Under the pieces are notes generated by a model. It had not been told where the DNA came from. It ran no database searches and was given only the letters and a program-made list of their open reading frames with translations. Shown here piece after piece: positions 5,105 through 6,603 of a stretch of DNA of 6,603 nucleotides. Both the position numbers and the translations under genes were made by a program. The DNA lies in the NCBI GenBank assembly GCA_021790955.1, contig JAJYFI010000094.1:1-6603 (forward strand), given 5' to 3'. The first letter of the stretch is position 1. Every line of letters begins with the position of its first letter. This DNA is from a bacterium. GTDB taxonomy: Bacteria; Elusimicrobiota; Elusimicrobia; UBA1565; UBA9628.

Positions 5105-6603
5105 TTAGGCGCGTGCGAGCTTCCCGGCTGTGATCGCGGCCGCCGCGAGGAGGCAGAGCCAGGCGAACCAGTCGCCGTGCCTGGCGTAAAAGGAGCGCGC
5201 GGGGAAAGGATCCGCCGCCGGGATCGAAACCTCGACGTCCCCGCGGCGCCCCAGCCCCAAGCGCGCGATGGGGAAGCCCCACGGATCGATCGCGGCGGAA
5301 ATGCCCGTGTTGGCCGCGCGCAGGACATAGACCCGGTTCTCGACCGCGCGGAAAACGTTCGTCCCGAAGTGTTGGTAAGGGCCCCAGGTGTCCTTATACC
5401 ATCCGTCGTTGGTCAGGTTCGCGATGATCCTGGCGCCTCGGGCGGCGTCCTCCCTCGCAAGCTCCGGGAAGGCCGCCTCGTAGCAGATGGTGACGGCCAC
5501 GGCGCCGGCGGCTGTCTTCAACAGCGGCTGGTCGGGGCTTCCCGGCGTCAGGTCGCCAAAGGCGTTGAGAATCCCGATGAAGCGTTTGAGGAACTTGAGG
5601 GGCACGAACTCGCCGAAGGGGACCAGCCGCCGTTTGTGATAGCGGGCGACGATTTCTCCCTTGGGGGAGACGAGGAGGGCCGAATTGTAGATCTCGGGGG
5701 CGTCTCCGGCTCGAAGGTAGGAGATGGCGCCGACGAGCTGGGTTGCCTTGGCGCGGGGAAGATCGAGGCGGCTCACGGACTCGTCGACGGCGAAGGGGAT
5801 GGCCGATTCCGGCCATAGGATGAGGGAGGGGCGCATGGAGACGGCTTTCCCGACGAGCGTCGCGAGAATGCGGGCATTTTCCATCCGGAACGCGTCGTCC
5901 CATTTGTGATACTGGTCGATATCCGGCTGGAGGATGACCGCCGTCGCGGAGGAGGACGGCTTCGATCCCAGGAAAAAAGCGCGCCCCGAAAGCTGAGACT
6001 CTCCCCATGCGGCTCCGGCCGCGATCAGGAGCGCCGCCGGGACGAGCGCTGAGGCGGCGGTTTTGAGGCGGGGGACGTCCTTGCGGGAGAGGTTGATCCA
6101 CGCCCCCAAGCCCGCGTTAAAAGCCAAGAGGAGCGCCCCAAGGCCGTAGGGGCCCAACACGGAGTCCATCTGAAAGAGCGCCGGATGCCGCCACTGGGTG
6201 TAGGCTAGGAAGTCGGCCGCCAGGCGGGGCGTGAACCTGTTCCAAAGAAAGCTCCAGGCCGTCCACGAGGCGGCCCAACCCCACGGCTTCAGGGCGAGCG
6301 GCAGCCTGGCGAGCGTCCATGCGCCGAAGAATCCGATCGAGGCCCAGCTGAGAGCCAGAAAGGCCGAGAGGGAAAAAAGCGCGACGACTCCCACGAGCCG
6401 CGAGACGTGGGCGAAGCGGCAGGTCCAATAAATCCAGTTGAGCGCCGTCGCGTGGAAGGCGAAGCCGGCGACGAAGCCGAGGAGAGCGCCCCGCCGCGGC
6501 GCGGCCTCGTCGAGCGCCGCGAAAAGAGGCGCCAGGGCGAACCATCCCAGGACATCGAGCCCCGGCTTGGGAAGGCAAAGGGCGAGGGATATTCCCGAGG
6601 CAG
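5105..6603 (-). CDS. lnt: Apolipoprotein N-acyltransferase Lnt (5' end outside the window)
   Basis: Lnt is an inner-membrane enzyme that moves an acyl chain from phospholipid to the N-terminal cysteine of diacylated lipoproteins, the last step of lipoprotein maturation in diderms. The frame is open from the TAA at 5107-5105 to the window edge: 498 codons are seen, against 512 in E. coli. A GTG at 6394 is not the start. The 69 codons upstream of it read as Lnt: PGLDVLGWFALAPLFAAL, then LLGFVAGFAF and ALNWIYW, the usual first and second membrane segments. Counting from the first complete visible codon, the nitrilase-fold triad is E265 (ILWPESAIPF), K323 (RYHKRRLVPFGEFVP) and C373 (TICYEAAFPE). 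The E-K and K-C spacings are close to E. coli E267/K335/C387. NLTNDGW and YVLRAANTGIS are also typical. A last hydrophobic helix (WFAWLCLLAAAAITAG) is near the C-terminus. Probably 15-25 residues are missing. It is the first visible gene of the lnt-prfB-methyltransferase run. Confidence 0.95.
   Translation of the reverse strand, partial: ASGISLALCLPKPGLDVLGWFALAPLFAALDEAAPRRGALLGFVAGFAFHATALNWIYWTCRFAHVSRLVGVVALFSLSAFLALSWASIGFFGAWTLARLPLALKPWGWAASWTAWSFLWNRFTPRLAADFLAYTQWRHPALFQMDSVLGPYGLGALLLAFNAGLGAWINLSRKDVPRLKTAASALVPAALLIAAGAAWGESQLSGRAFFLGSKPSSSATAVILQPDIDQYHKWDDAFRMENARILATLVGKAVSMRPSLILWPESAIPFAVDESVSRLDLPRAKATQLVGAISYLRAGDAPEIYNSALLVSPKGEIVARYHKRRLVPFGEFVPLKFLKRFIGILNAFGDLTPGSPDQPLLKTAAGAVAVTICYEAAFPELAREDAARGARIIANLTNDGWYKDTWGPYQHFGTNVFRAVENRVYVLRAANTGISAAIDPWGFPIARLGLGRRGDVEVSIPAADPFPARSFYARHGDWFAWLCLLAAAAITAGKLARA

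Noticed and set aside
4892..5818. 308-codon plus-strand ORF spanning the prfB/lnt junction
   Set aside because: It is antisense to two well-identified genes; long open frames in antisense are common in GC-rich coding DNA.
1..6603. CRISPR arrays, tRNA or rRNA genes, transposase or phage genes
   Set aside because: No regularly spaced direct repeats, cloverleaf with CCA/T-loop signature, rRNA-like segment or mobile-element protein motif was seen on either strand.

Overview
The window comes from a GC-rich (roughly 60-65% by eye), densely packed bacterial chromosome. The organism is a diderm: it has an apolipoprotein N-acyltransferase and a secreted beta-barrel-type protein ending in phenylalanine. 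The gene set is mostly housekeeping. I cannot assign a phylum from sequence alone; an uncultured Gram-negative lineage such as Elusimicrobiota is a guess, not a result.

Layout. Positions 1-779 (minus strand) hold a small membrane-anchored protein of unknown function, followed after one base by what looks like the first 11 codons of the GTPase/ATPase gene ychF, cut by the window edge. A 56-bp divergent spacer follows, with a good promoter in each direction. Both -10 boxes lie so close to their start codons that both mRNAs should be leaderless. Positions 836-1576 (plus) encode a secreted, probably outer-membrane, beta-rich protein. Positions 1612-2294 (plus) encode a two-gene nucleotidyltransferase/HEPN module (MntA/HepT or HI0073/HI0074 type, candidate type VII toxin-antitoxin) with both signature motifs intact. 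Positions 2278-2517 (plus) hold an open frame with no usable start but clear coding-type base periodicity, probably the 3' remnant of a lost gene. From 6603 back to 2404 the minus strand carries a tight run: lnt (5' end outside the window), prfB, and a TrmA/RlmD-type RNA m5U methyltransferase gene.

The region of most interest is 2278-2610, where the plus-strand remnant meets the methyltransferase gene. The methyltransferase frame runs about 66 codons past its family's usual end, first through a nested palindrome (2546-2600) and then antisense across the remnant. The sequence suggests a small rearrangement or insertion junction next to the NTase/HEPN module, which gave a housekeeping enzyme an accidental C-terminal tail.

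Several gene boundaries here differ from a simple longest-ATG/GTG ORF call. The methyltransferase probably starts at a CTG at 3963, not the GTG at 3918. lnt reads open to the window edge. hepT starts with TTG inside mntA. No tRNA, rRNA, CRISPR array, transposase or phage gene was seen, and no stretch over 300 bases is without a gene. I did not find a clearly new multi-gene system; the NTase/HEPN pair and its unusual 3' neighbourhood are the accessory part of the window.
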